NCBI GenBank assembly: GCA_028287065.1
Contig: JAQBQJ010000173.1
Location: 1-41,576, forward strand
Length of the DNA stretch: 41,576 bases
Reading direction: 5' to 3'
Source: Labilithrix sp.
Lineage (GTDB): Bacteria; Myxococcota_A; Polyangia; Polyangiales; Polyangiaceae
Shown here: positions 23,501 through 31,139 of the stretch, in pieces
Numbering within the stretch: the stretch's first letter is position 1
How the letters are laid out: the number at the start of each line of letters is the position of its first letter
Made by a program: the position numbers and the translations under genes
Notes under the pieces: generated by a model
Seen by the model: only the letters and a program-made list of their open reading frames with translations
The model's database searches: none
What the model was told of the DNA's origin: nothing

Positions 23501-24445
23501 TCAGCGGTCGCGAGCGCCGCTTCTCCAGCGCGAATTCGCGGCCTCGAGGCGTGTCTGATCGGCGGGCTTCGAGCCGGCGAGAGCGACACGAACGGCAGCG
23601 ACGGCGCAGGCCGCGCGCGCGAGGCCTCGCGACGCGACCGACTCGGCCGCGAGCTCGCCGAGGCTGCCTCCGCCGGCATCGTGGCTGCTCATCTTCAGCG
23701 CGGCGGCCGCGACGGCCTGTGCGGCGCGCTCGCATGCTACGAGCGCGTTCTTCACGGCCGCGGGCGTATCGAGCGCGCCACGACCCTGGAGCCGGAAGGC
23801 GGTCTTCGCGTCGATGCGTCGCCATGTAGGCGTGGTCCCGGCATCGCTCGGGGCCGCGGGCGCAGGCGCCGGAAGAGGCGCGCCGCCGTCGACCGCGACC
23901 TCGTCGGCGGTCACGTCGTCGGGGACGTAGATGTGCGTCGCACCGAGCGATGATTGCAGCTTGCACGCATCGCGACCGCCGGCGAAGCGATGGACGCCCG
24001 AGGCCCACCGCGCGACACCGCACGCCGTCGCGACCCACTGCTCTGCGCCCGGCGCTTCGCCGCTACCGGGAAGCCCGACCGCCGAACCGTCTGCGACGAG
24101 CGCCACGTCGTCGCCGCATGCGCGCACGCGTCCGGGCCCCTCGAACCGCAGCTCGCGCCCGGACTCGAGCGTGCGCACCGTGAAGCTCGCCTTCGCGGCC
24201 ACGTCGAGCCACGCCGTCGCGTCCGCCGTCGCGACGGGCCCTCCCTCGCTGGCCATGATCTTACAAGCCGGCCCGGCATCGGCGGTCGTGGTCGTGGTCG
24301 TGGTCGTGGTCGGACGCGGAGCGGTCGTTCCCGCCTCCGCGCTCGCTCCCGCCTCGGCGGCGCTCGCCGCCTCTTTCTTCCCCTCGCACGCCCCGGCGCC
24401 GGCGCCCGCGATCACGAGGAAGGCAATCGTCGCCCTCGCCCTCAC
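23501..24445 (-). CDS. Predicted lipoprotein with poly-Thr linker, unknown function
   Basis: A 314-residue protein. GTG at 24445 gives a compact signal MRARATIAFLVIAGAGAGAC with a lipobox-like GAC; ATG at 24478 is possible and has a better ribosome site (GAAGG), but gives a long n-region and overlaps the phosphatase gene. After the Cys come Ala/Glu residues and a run of nine Thr made by a hexanucleotide repeat. The mature domain (about 50-190) looks beta-rich (AKASFTVRTLESGRELRFEGPGRV cut here to its ends: AKASFTV and LRFEGPGRV) and recalls FecR-like wall-facing domains only faintly. The last 90 residues are Ala-rich helices. It lies seven bases after the PP2C stop, so it is cotranscribed with it. 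Confidence 0.7.
   Translation of the reverse strand: MRARATIAFLVIAGAGAGACEGKKEAASAAEAGASAEAGTTAPRPTTTTTTTTTADAGPACKIMASEGGPVATADATAWLDVAAKASFTVRTLESGRELRFEGPGRVRACGDDVALVADGSAVGLPGSGEAPGAEQWVATACGVARWASGVHRFAGGRDACKLQSSLGATHIYVPDDVTADEVAVDGGAPLPAPAPAAPSDAGTTPTWRRIDAKTAFRLQGRGALDTPAAVKNALVACERAAQAVAAAALKMSSHDAGGGSLGELAAESVASRGLARAACAVAAVRVALAGSKPADQTRLEAANSRWRSGARDR
24284..24312. repeat. GGTCGT hexanucleotide tandem repeat
   Basis: Nearly five copies of GGTCGT lie in tandem. On the minus strand they encode the poly-Thr run of the lipoprotein at 23501-24445. Because the unit is six bases, copy-number change would lengthen or shorten the linker by two residues without a frameshift. Confidence 0.9.
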
Positions 24446-24452
24446 GCGCGCT

Positions 24453-25790
24453 TCATCGCCGCCCGAACGGCGCCGCATGCTCGCCGCCTTCGATGCCGGG
24501 GAAGATCTCGACGGTGACATCCTCGGTGACGTCGGATGCGCTGAGCTCCTGCTTCGCATGACGAAGCTCGCTCGACGTCTGGTCGAGCCGATCGGCGAGG
24601 ACGCCGAGGAACTGCCAGAGCATCTTCACGGCGATCTCGTGCTCGGTCCGGAGAAGCTCGAAGAAGTCGGTGCGGCGGATCACGATGAGCTCCGCGCCGC
24701 CGTCCGACGTGACGGTCGCGGACCGAGGCACCGCGCGGATCAGCGCCATCTCGCCGAAGTGCTCGCCTGCGCCGAGGCGCGTGAGCGTCTCGCCGCCACG
24801 CGACACGTTCACCTTGCCGGAGAGCACGATGAACAGCTCGTCGCCCTTGTCGCCTTCGCGGATGACGACCGCGGTGTCGTCGTAGCTCCGTACCTCGACC
24901 GACTGCATGACGCGCAAGAGCTCGCGATCGCCGAGGCGCGCGAACAGCGGCATGCGCCCGAGCACCTCGCGCTTGAGAGCGAGGCGCTTGGCGCGCTCGT
25001 CGTCCTTCGCCTCGCCGCCCAGGCGGACGAGCACGACGGTGATGTTGTCCTTGCCGCCGCGGACCTTCGCGAGATCGACGAGCGCCTTCGTCGCGGCGTC
25101 GCCGTCCTGCGCGACGTACGGAACGAGCTCCTCGGTGGCCTCGAGGTAACCGGTGAGACCGTCGCTCGCGAGGAGGAACTGATCGCCGGGGAGCACCTCG
25201 ATCATCAGCGTGTCGACGTCGACGCGCTCGTACACGCCGACCGCGCGCGTGATCGCGTTCTTGTGGCCTACCTTCTCGATCTGCTCGCGCGTGAGCTTCC
25301 CGCGCTTCAGCAGCTCGTTGAAGACGGTGTGGTCCTCGGTGACCTGCTGCACCCCGCCCGCGCGCGCGAGGTAGATGCGGCTGTCACCGACGTGCGCGAT
25401 GAAGCCGCGCGTGCCGAGGATGATGAGCGCGCTGAGCGTGGTGCCCATGCCGCGCTTCTGCGGATCGCTCTGCGCCTCCTCGTGGATGCGAAGGCACGCG
25501 CGATGGACCGCGTGCTCCATCAACGCGAGGATGTCCTTGTTCGTGACGCGCGATGCGCCGCGCGCACCGGTGAGGAAGTCGGCGAGCAGGTCCTTCTCGC
25601 GCTTGATCTCCTCGTGAATGGTCCGGACCGCGATCGCGCTCGCGACTTCGCCCGCGGCATGACCGCCCATGCCGTCGGCGACCATGAAGAGCGACAGCTT
25701 CTTGTCGACGAGGAAGTTGTCCTCGTTGTGCTCGCGGACGTTGCCTACGTCGGTCGCGGCGAAGAAGCGGATGGCTGCGTCCATCGACAT
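24453..25790 (-). CDS. PP2C-type protein phosphatase fused to a cyclic-nucleotide-binding domain
   Basis: A 445-residue soluble protein. Residues 5-255 are a PPM/PP2C phosphatase with the metal-binding motifs NVREHNEDNF (17-26), VADGMGGHAAGE (37-48), GMGTTL, HVGDSRIY, LLASDGLTGY and GGKDNITVVLV. It should therefore be an active Mn/Mg Ser/Thr phosphatase. After a charged linker, residues about 278-395 form a CRP/CAP-like cyclic-nucleotide domain. It has VVIREGDKGDELFIVLSGKV and a phosphate-binding-cassette-like GEHFGEMALIRAVPRSATV, where Glu and the Arg-Ser pair match the cAMP/cGMP contact pattern. A short helical tail follows, without a DNA-binding HTH. The phosphatase may thus be gated by a cyclic nucleotide and oppose the Hanks kinases. 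It sits between the amidase gene (22-base gap) and a lipoprotein gene (7-base gap). ATG at 25784 is an equal start. Confidence 0.93.
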   Translation of the reverse strand: MSMDAAIRFFAATDVGNVREHNEDNFLVDKKLSLFMVADGMGGHAAGEVASAIAVRTIHEEIKREKDLLADFLTGARGASRVTNKDILALMEHAVHRACLRIHEEAQSDPQKRGMGTTLSALIILGTRGFIAHVGDSRIYLARAGGVQQVTEDHTVFNELLKRGKLTREQIEKVGHKNAITRAVGVYERVDVDTLMIEVLPGDQFLLASDGLTGYLEATEELVPYVAQDGDAATKALVDLAKVRGGKDNITVVLVRLGGEAKDDERAKRLALKREVLGRMPLFARLGDRELLRVMQSVEVRSYDDTAVVIREGDKGDELFIVLSGKVNVSRGGETLTRLGAGEHFGEMALIRAVPRSATVTSDGGAELIVIRRTDFFELLRTEHEIAVKMLWQFLGVLADRLDQTSSELRHAKQELSASDVTEDVTVEIFPGIEGGEHAAPFGRR

Positions 25791-25812
25791 GAATCGTCGA
25801 CGATCATAGAGG

Positions 25813-27528
25813 TCATGGAGCCGGCAGTCGACTGCGGACTGCCGTGCAAGAGCCGAACCGGCTCAGCTCGGCCCGTGATTTTCGCCGTGGCGCGCGCGTC
25901 GTCCGGCGGCGCGACGCGGCGAGGACGGCGGCTGCGACGAGGAGCATCGACCCGAAGGATCGGGAGGTCGTTCCGCGCTCGTGCGTGCTGGCGATGCTGC
26001 ATCCGGCGGCGTCGGTCGCGGCCGCATGATCGCTGCTGAGGTCCGCGCCGGAGACGTTCGCGCCGGTCGTGGTCGACGGGGCGCCGGGCTCCGCGGGCAA
26101 GTCGCTCGCGGGATCGCCGCTCGCGGACGCGGACGGATCGCCCGGCGCCGCCGTTACGGGCGGCGTGCTCGCGGGCTTGGTCGAGACGTTGCACACGTCG
26201 TCCTGGCCGATCGGCTTCACCTCGCACGCGCCGGCGCCATCGCACGTGTCGACGACGACCTTGCCGGCGACGCAGCGGAACGCCTTCTTCTTGTCGTAGG
26301 AGCAGTTCCACAGGTTCGTGACGTCGTTGCACTTCGCGGCGCTGCCGATGCGCGTCATGTACGTCGGCCATTCCCACACGCCGGGATCGGTGTGGTGACC
26401 CGCGCCGCCGAAATCGAGGTTCGCCTCGCACGACTTGGGTGCCGTGCCGCACGGCGATGCGGACTGCGCGATGCGCGTGCCGTTCGGGATCTGCTCGTGG
26501 CCGATGATGTGCGCGCGATCGCGCGCGACGCCGTACTTCTTCGCGAGATAGTCGACGAGCTTCGCGCTCGCGGCGTACTCGGCCTCCGTGTACGGCTTGC
26601 TCGAGTAGCCGACGTGCTCGATGCCGACGCTGCGCTGGTTGAAGTAGTAGTTGCCCGCGTGCCACGCGGTGGTGTCCTCGGTCACGAACTGCGCGACCTT
26701 GCCGTCCGTGCCCACGATGTACTGGACGCTCTTGCCGGGGTCGTTCTGGAGCGTCGCGACGCTCGCGTCCCAGCCGCCTTCGGTGTCGTGGATCACGATG
26801 TAATCGACCTTCGCTCCGCCGCGACCGGCGTCGCACTTGTTCGCGCAGCTCGTCGGGATCCACTGGGCGCCGGGGAACTGCGAGACGGCGAGCGTGTGGA
26901 GCTTCGAGGAGACGTCGAGCGTGAGCGTGGGAGGGAGGTCGTGCTTGCCGAGCGAGAGCTTCTCGCCGTCGCGTCCTTCGAGCATGCCGCCGCGCGCGAG
27001 CGTCGCGAACACGCGATGCGCGTAGTCCTCCCGATGCGCGTCGTCGGCGTAGCCGCTCATCTCCTCGATCGCCGTCTTCCACGACGCGAGGTCGTTCGCG
27101 CGGGCGCCGGTCCTCGCGCCGAGCTCGGCGAGGACGAGCGCGCCGGCATCGAGCGCGACGTCCGCGTCCTGGCGCAGCTCGATCTCGGTCTTTCCGCTCA
27201 GGAACGCGGCGCGGGCAAGCGTGTCGAGCCGACCGCGGCGGAGCATGAGCGGACCGGCGGCGGGGACCGCGCTGTCCTCTTCGATCACGAGGCGCTGCGC
27301 CGGCAGCTCGAGGCCGTCCTCGACGCGCGCGATGGCGACGAGGAGATCGCGAGGCACGCCGGCGTGCTCGGCGGCGTGCGCGAAGGAGATCGAGAGCGAC
27401 CCGGTCGTGGTCGCAGTCGCTTCGACGTCCGCTGCGTCACCTGAGCTGCTGCACGCGACGACGGCGCTCGTCATCACGACCGCGAGTACCGCGGTCCCAA
27501 GTCCCTTCCATGCGCGAGCAGCAGTCAT
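25813..27528 (-). CDS. N-acetylmuramoyl-L-alanine amidase lipoprotein with MYXO-CTERM-like segment
   Basis: A 571-residue envelope enzyme. The signal ends SAVVAC (Cys 26, lipobox). Residues about 45-180 are helical and resemble the transglycosylase-like region found before some amidases (VPRDLLVAIARVEDG with Glu 70). Residues about 235-395 are an Amidase_2 domain; zinc ligands appear as His 247 (IVIHDTEGG), His 344 (IIGHEQIP) and Asp 381 (HHTDPGVWEW), as in AmpD-type enzymes. A Cys-rich stretch (400-446) and a Pro/Ala/Ser linker follow. The C-terminal AAGCSIAST, hydrophobic segment and SRRR look like MYXO-CTERM, yet about 29 more basic residues follow before the stop. AGGAG (27536-27540) seven bases before ATG 27528 fixes the start. 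It heads the five-gene minus-strand run and should cleave the stem peptide from muramic acid. Confidence 0.92.
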   Translation of the reverse strand: MTAARAWKGLGTAVLAVVMTSAVVACSSSGDAADVEATATTTGSLSISFAHAAEHAGVPRDLLVAIARVEDGLELPAQRLVIEEDSAVPAAGPLMLRRGRLDTLARAAFLSGKTEIELRQDADVALDAGALVLAELGARTGARANDLASWKTAIEEMSGYADDAHREDYAHRVFATLARGGMLEGRDGEKLSLGKHDLPPTLTLDVSSKLHTLAVSQFPGAQWIPTSCANKCDAGRGGAKVDYIVIHDTEGGWDASVATLQNDPGKSVQYIVGTDGKVAQFVTEDTTAWHAGNYYFNQRSVGIEHVGYSSKPYTEAEYAASAKLVDYLAKKYGVARDRAHIIGHEQIPNGTRIAQSASPCGTAPKSCEANLDFGGAGHHTDPGVWEWPTYMTRIGSAAKCNDVTNLWNCSYDKKKAFRCVAGKVVVDTCDGAGACEVKPIGQDDVCNVSTKPASTPPVTAAPGDPSASASGDPASDLPAEPGAPSTTTGANVSGADLSSDHAAATDAAGCSIASTHERGTTSRSFGSMLLVAAAVLAASRRRTTRAPRRKSRAELSRFGSCTAVRSRLPAP

Positions 27529-27821
27529 CGTCGTTCTCCTCGTCGTGGCTGCGGCTTGCGTCACTCACGCGCGCCGGCCCGACGGAGAAGGCCTCAAGCA
27601 CCGGCCGTTCCACCTCTTCCGTTCACAGAAAGACGCAGAAAGACGTGGTGCGCGCGTGTGTCGGCGCCCGCGGCGTCGCGACGACCCGCGAATGGATCGC
27701 GAGCGCGCGCGAGTGCAAAAATCCAAGCGCTGCAGGATTGCAGTGGAGGTGCGAGCGCGGCTGCCGATGAGTCATCCTGTGCGCAACGTCTTGCGGGTTC
27801 GTTGCTACAGTCGGTGGGGCG
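27529..27821. other. Divergent intergenic region of 293 bases
   Basis: No convincing gene lies between the amidase and rhomboid starts. Bases 27627-27643 contain a direct repeat of AGAAAGACG. A dyad CTGCA-GGAT-TGCAG lies at 27730-27743, near the AT-richest part of the gap (TGCAAAAATCC), and is a candidate operator for either gene. No convincing -35/-10 pair was found by eye. Confidence 0.45.
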
Positions 27822-28829
27822 ATGTCCGATCCTTCCGAGCCCGCTGGTCCGCGCGTCGCGGTCGCGCCCGAAGAGCCGTCGATCGTCGACAAGGCGCGCG
27901 CGGCGCCGGTGACGTTCGCGATCCTGGCGCTGAACGTCGCTGGGTTCCTGTGGGTGCAGACGCACGGCGGCTCGGACGACCTCGCGACCTCGATCAAGTA
28001 CGGCGTCCTCGACGGGACGCTCGTCTGGGCGGGCGAGTACTGGCGGCTCGTCAGCTACATGTTCATGCACGGAGGGTGGATGCACATCCTCATGAACATG
28101 TACGTGCTGATCGGCTGGGGCCCGCCGCTCGAGCGCGCGCTCGGCAAGAAGCGGTTTCTCCTGCTGTACATGCTGAGCGGGCTCGCCGCGGGATGCGCGA
28201 GCCTCGTCAGCGGCTTGCTCTTTGCTCCGCACCGCACGGTCGGCGCGTCGGGCGCGCTCTTCGGCATCATCGGCGCGTTCATGGCGCTGCGCCGCCGGCA
28301 GCTAGGGACGTTCCAGGCGTTCTTCGCGGACAAGGGCATTCGATCGATCCTCGTCCAGATCGGGCTGTGGACGGCCATCGGCAGCTACGCGCTGCACCTC
28401 GACAACGCGGCGCACCTCGGCGGGTTCGTGTCGGGCTTCGCGATCGTCTGGGTGATGACGTCGGCGCCGGCTGCGCGACGCAAGGAATGGCTCGCGCTCG
28501 CGTTCGCGCTCGGTGGCGCGTTCATCCTCGCCGCGCATCCATGGATGCTGCCGCGCGCGTCCGAGGCGAACGAGCTGCGCGCGCTCGCGAACAGCTATCT
28601 CACCGGCAAGGCGATGGACGGCGACGGGAACCTCGTGCCGTGGCCGCACGACGTCGCGCGCGGGGAGAGCCTGCTCGAGAAAGGGTGCTCGCGCGGCGCG
28701 GCTTCGTCGTGCGATTTGCTCGCCGATCACGTCAGCGCGTCGGGCGCGCCGGACGCAGCGTCGCGCGCGGCTGCCCTGCGGCAGCGGACGTGCGAGCTCG
28801 ATCCCGGCTCGTGCCAGCAGCTCCGCTGA
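27822..28829 (+). CDS. Rhomboid intramembrane serine protease with Cys-rich tail
   Basis: A 335-residue protein. Six or seven membrane spans occupy residues about 27-240. The catalytic Ser is in GASGALFG (Ser 143) and the His in NAAHLGGFVSG (His 198); HGGWMHILMN (83-92) supplies the conserved His and Asn that form the oxyanion region. This is a complete Ser-His dyad. Rhomboids cut single-span membrane proteins inside the bilayer. After a last span (about 227-245), the cytoplasmic or periplasmic tail has Sel1-like features (RGESLLEKGCSRGAASSCDL, RTCELDPGSCQQL) with four Cys at regular spacing. The last 98 bases overlap the 3-prime end of the convergent DUF72 gene, so the Cys-rich end is the part in conflict. 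The substrate is unknown; the many single-pass surface proteins here are candidates. Confidence 0.93.
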   Translation: MSDPSEPAGPRVAVAPEEPSIVDKARAAPVTFAILALNVAGFLWVQTHGGSDDLATSIKYGVLDGTLVWAGEYWRLVSYMFMHGGWMHILMNMYVLIGWGPPLERALGKKRFLLLYMLSGLAAGCASLVSGLLFAPHRTVGASGALFGIIGAFMALRRRQLGTFQAFFADKGIRSILVQIGLWTAIGSYALHLDNAAHLGGFVSGFAIVWVMTSAPAARRKEWLALAFALGGAFILAAHPWMLPRASEANELRALANSYLTGKAMDGDGNLVPWPHDVARGESLLEKGCSRGAASSCDLLADHVSASGAPDAASRAAALRQRTCELDPGSCQQLR

Positions 28830-29538
28830 GGAGCGCGAGGAACCGCCGTGCGTCTCCGATGCGCGGGATCTCGTTGAACATGACGTAGGCGGTGCGCGCG
28901 GTCGGGTCGATCATCGGGACGAGCCGCGCGAGCTCTTCGTCCGTGTACGGCCGGCGGTGATCGCCGAGGCCGTGCAGCCGCCAGTAGGTGAGCTCCGGCG
29001 TCGTCGTGCGGTTCACGAACGGATCGACGACGTGGACGAGGTCGAGCTCGTTGCAGAGTGCACGTACCGTGTCCTCCGGCCACGACGGGCCACGCGGCTC
29101 CCAGAGCAAGCGGACGCCGGGCGGCCGCTCGATGGCTCCGAAGAACGCGCGCATCGACGCCAGGTTCTCCGGCTCGGGGCGGAAGCTCGCGGGGCACTGG
29201 AACAGGATGGCGGTCGCACGCAGGATGCGCGCGCAGGCGAGCGTCGTCTCCCACGCGCGGCGGACGATCGGCGTCGGGCGGAACGAGCCGCAGTCGGCGA
29301 GCTCGTCTCTGGTGAGCGGCGAGCGGAGGCGCTTGTACGTGCTGCTCGTCGTGCGATGCGTGATGAGCTGCCAGGCCTTCATCGTGAACTCGAACGAAGG
29401 GCCGGCCTGCTCGCGCCACCGCATCATCGTGGCCTTTTGCGGCGGCTCGTAGAACGTCTGCTGCACCTCGACGACGCGAAAGGTCTCGAAATACTCGGGA
29501 ATCGCCATCGTGAACCCGCAGAGCCCGACCCGCACCAT
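28732..29538 (-). CDS. DUF72 (YecE-like) protein
   Basis: A 268-residue TIM-barrel-like DUF72 protein. Family features are the opening VRVGLCGFTM, FRVVEVQQTFYEPP, FEFTMKAWQLITH, LFQCPASF, VRLLWEPRGPSW, VVDPFV, TYWRLHGLG and TAYVMFNEIP. Function is not established for the family; similarity to endonuclease-IV-like barrels has been noted. The conserved domain ends near residue 238 (DARRFLALLSG); the remaining 30 Arg/Ala-rich residues are read from the strand opposite the rhomboid gene and may be an extension without function. It is 30 bases downstream of the response-regulator gene on the same strand and could be cotranscribed. Confidence 0.88.
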   Translation of the reverse strand: MVRVGLCGFTMAIPEYFETFRVVEVQQTFYEPPQKATMMRWREQAGPSFEFTMKAWQLITHRTTSSTYKRLRSPLTRDELADCGSFRPTPIVRRAWETTLACARILRATAILFQCPASFRPEPENLASMRAFFGAIERPPGVRLLWEPRGPSWPEDTVRALCNELDLVHVVDPFVNRTTTPELTYWRLHGLGDHRRPYTDEELARLVPMIDPTARTAYVMFNEIPRIGDARRFLALLSGAAGTSRDRARTSAAAGQPRATLRPARPTR

Positions 29539-29568
29539 CGCGCCCCCGGGCTGCAGGATCCGTTCCGG

Positions 29569-30954
29569 TCAGGCGTCGTCGTCGGGTTCTTTTTCGGCGC
29601 CGCGGAGGCCCAGCGCGCGCGCCTTCTTGTAGAGGTGGCTGCGTTCGAGATCGAGGGCTCGCGCCGTCGCGGCCATCTGGCCGCCGTGATGGGCGAGGGC
29701 GTCCTGGATGATCTGGCGCTCCGCCTCTTCGACGAGGACGCGGAACGGGACGCCCGCGCGGAACAGGCCCTGCGCCTTGGGCGTCGTCCCGCCGGGGAGC
29801 ACCGCGCGCACGTCGGCCGCGCGGATGACGTCGTCCGGCGTGAGGATCACGAGCCGCTCGGTGAGGTTCCGCAGCTCGCGGACGTTGCCGGGAAAGCTGT
29901 AGGATGCAAGTACCTGGATCGCGTCGTCCTCCATGCGGATGCCGGGGCGATCGTTCTGCTTCGCGGCGAGCGCGAGGAAGTGACGTGAGAGGAGCGGGAT
30001 GTCGTCCCGGCGCGCGCGCAGCGGCGGGATGTGCAGCGGGACGACGTTCAGGCGATCGTAGAGGTCCGGCCGGAACGCCTCGGTCTCGGCGGCCTTCACG
30101 AGATCGCGGTTCGTCGCGGCGACGACACGCGTGTCGACCTTGATCGTCTCGCTCCCGCCGACGCGCTCGATCTCGCGCTCCTGGAGGACGCGCAGGAGCT
30201 TCGCCTGCATGGGGAGAGGCATGTCGCCGACCTCGTCGAGGAAGAGCGTGCCGCCGCTCGCGCGCTCGAACTTGCCGCGACGCTGCTTCGTGGCGCCGGT
30301 GAACGCGCCGACCTCGTGACCGAACAGCTCGCTCTCGATGAGCTCGCTCGGCAGCGCGGCGCAGTTCAGCTTCTCGAGCGGGCCTTTCGCGCGCGGCGAG
30401 AGCAGGTGGATGGCGCGCGCCACGAGCTCCTTGCCCGTGCCGCGCTCCCCGGTCACGAGCACGCTCGCGGAGCTCTTCGCTGCGCGCGAGATCTGCTCGA
30501 CGAGCTTCTTGATCGCCGCGCTCTCGCCGACGAGCTCACCGGTCGTGCCGCTCGCCGCGCGGAGCTCGCGGGCCTCGCTCTCCGCGCGCTGCAGTCGGAG
30601 CGCGGTCTCGACGGCGATGAGGAGCGCGTCCGTATTGAGCGGCTTCTCGAGGAAGCTCATCGCGCCGAGGCGCGTGGCCTTGACCGCGGTGTCGATGGTG
30701 GCGTGCCCGCTCATCATGATGACGGGCACCTCGTTCTTCGCCGCGCGGATCTGCGCCAACAGCCCGAGCCCGTCGCCGTCGGGGAGCATGACGTCGAAGA
30801 GGCAGAGGTCGTAGGAGCGCTTCTTGAGCTTCTCGTCCGCAACCTTGACCCCGCCGGCGACATCGACCGAGTACCCCTCGAGCGTGAGCGCCTTCTGGAG
30901 GGTCGTGAGGATGGAGGGCTCGTCGTCGACGACGAGGAGATGCGCGTGGGGCAT
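29569..30954 (-). CDS. NtrC-family sigma-54 response regulator
   Basis: A 461-residue three-domain regulator. The receiver (1-120) has the acidic pair DD at 10-11, the phosphoacceptor Asp 54 in DLCLFDVMLPDGDG and Lys 104 in FLEKPLN. The AAA+ domain (about 140-370) has GERGTGKE, a complete GAFTGA loop (216-221) after ELFGHEV, Walker B GGTLFLDEVGDMP and RPDLYDRLNVV. A Fis-type HTH (QMAATARALDLERSHLYKKAR) ends the protein. It should activate sigma-54 promoters after phosphorylation by a histidine kinase; no kinase gene is in the window, so it is an orphan here. The ATG at 30954 opens the receiver directly; no good ribosome site precedes it, and an upstream GTG at 31005 would add 17 residues. It is divergent from the Bat-like operon across 185 bases. 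Confidence 0.95.
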   Translation of the reverse strand: MPHAHLLVVDDEPSILTTLQKALTLEGYSVDVAGGVKVADEKLKKRSYDLCLFDVMLPDGDGLGLLAQIRAAKNEVPVIMMSGHATIDTAVKATRLGAMSFLEKPLNTDALLIAVETALRLQRAESEARELRAASGTTGELVGESAAIKKLVEQISRAAKSSASVLVTGERGTGKELVARAIHLLSPRAKGPLEKLNCAALPSELIESELFGHEVGAFTGATKQRRGKFERASGGTLFLDEVGDMPLPMQAKLLRVLQEREIERVGGSETIKVDTRVVAATNRDLVKAAETEAFRPDLYDRLNVVPLHIPPLRARRDDIPLLSRHFLALAAKQNDRPGIRMEDDAIQVLASYSFPGNVRELRNLTERLVILTPDDVIRAADVRAVLPGGTTPKAQGLFRAGVPFRVLVEEAERQIIQDALAHHGGQMAATARALDLERSHLYKKARALGLRGAEKEPDDDA

Positions 30955-31139
30955 GGGGAGGAAGGCTACCTGAGCGAGACGAGAGTTTCTCCGCGACCCC
31001 GCCAACGCCCCAGCTCACGCCCTTATTCCCCTCCGCCGACCCCACGATCGCACCCCGTAAGGTGTTCCACTCCAGATCGTTCTCTCCTCGAACCCCCTGT
31101 AGCCCTGGGCCTCCGCCCCGAGATAGACTCCCTTCCTCC

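Noticed and set aside
23931-26039. 702-codon plus-strand open frame
   Set aside because: Antisense to the PP2C-cyclic-nucleotide gene, which has complete catalytic motifs on the other strand.
27221-28888. 555-codon plus-strand frame over the amidase start and rhomboid gene
   Set aside because: Out of frame with the rhomboid catalytic motifs and mostly Arg-rich; a shadow.
28513-29988. 491-codon plus-strand frame
   Set aside because: Antisense to DUF72 and the NtrC gene; no domain signature.
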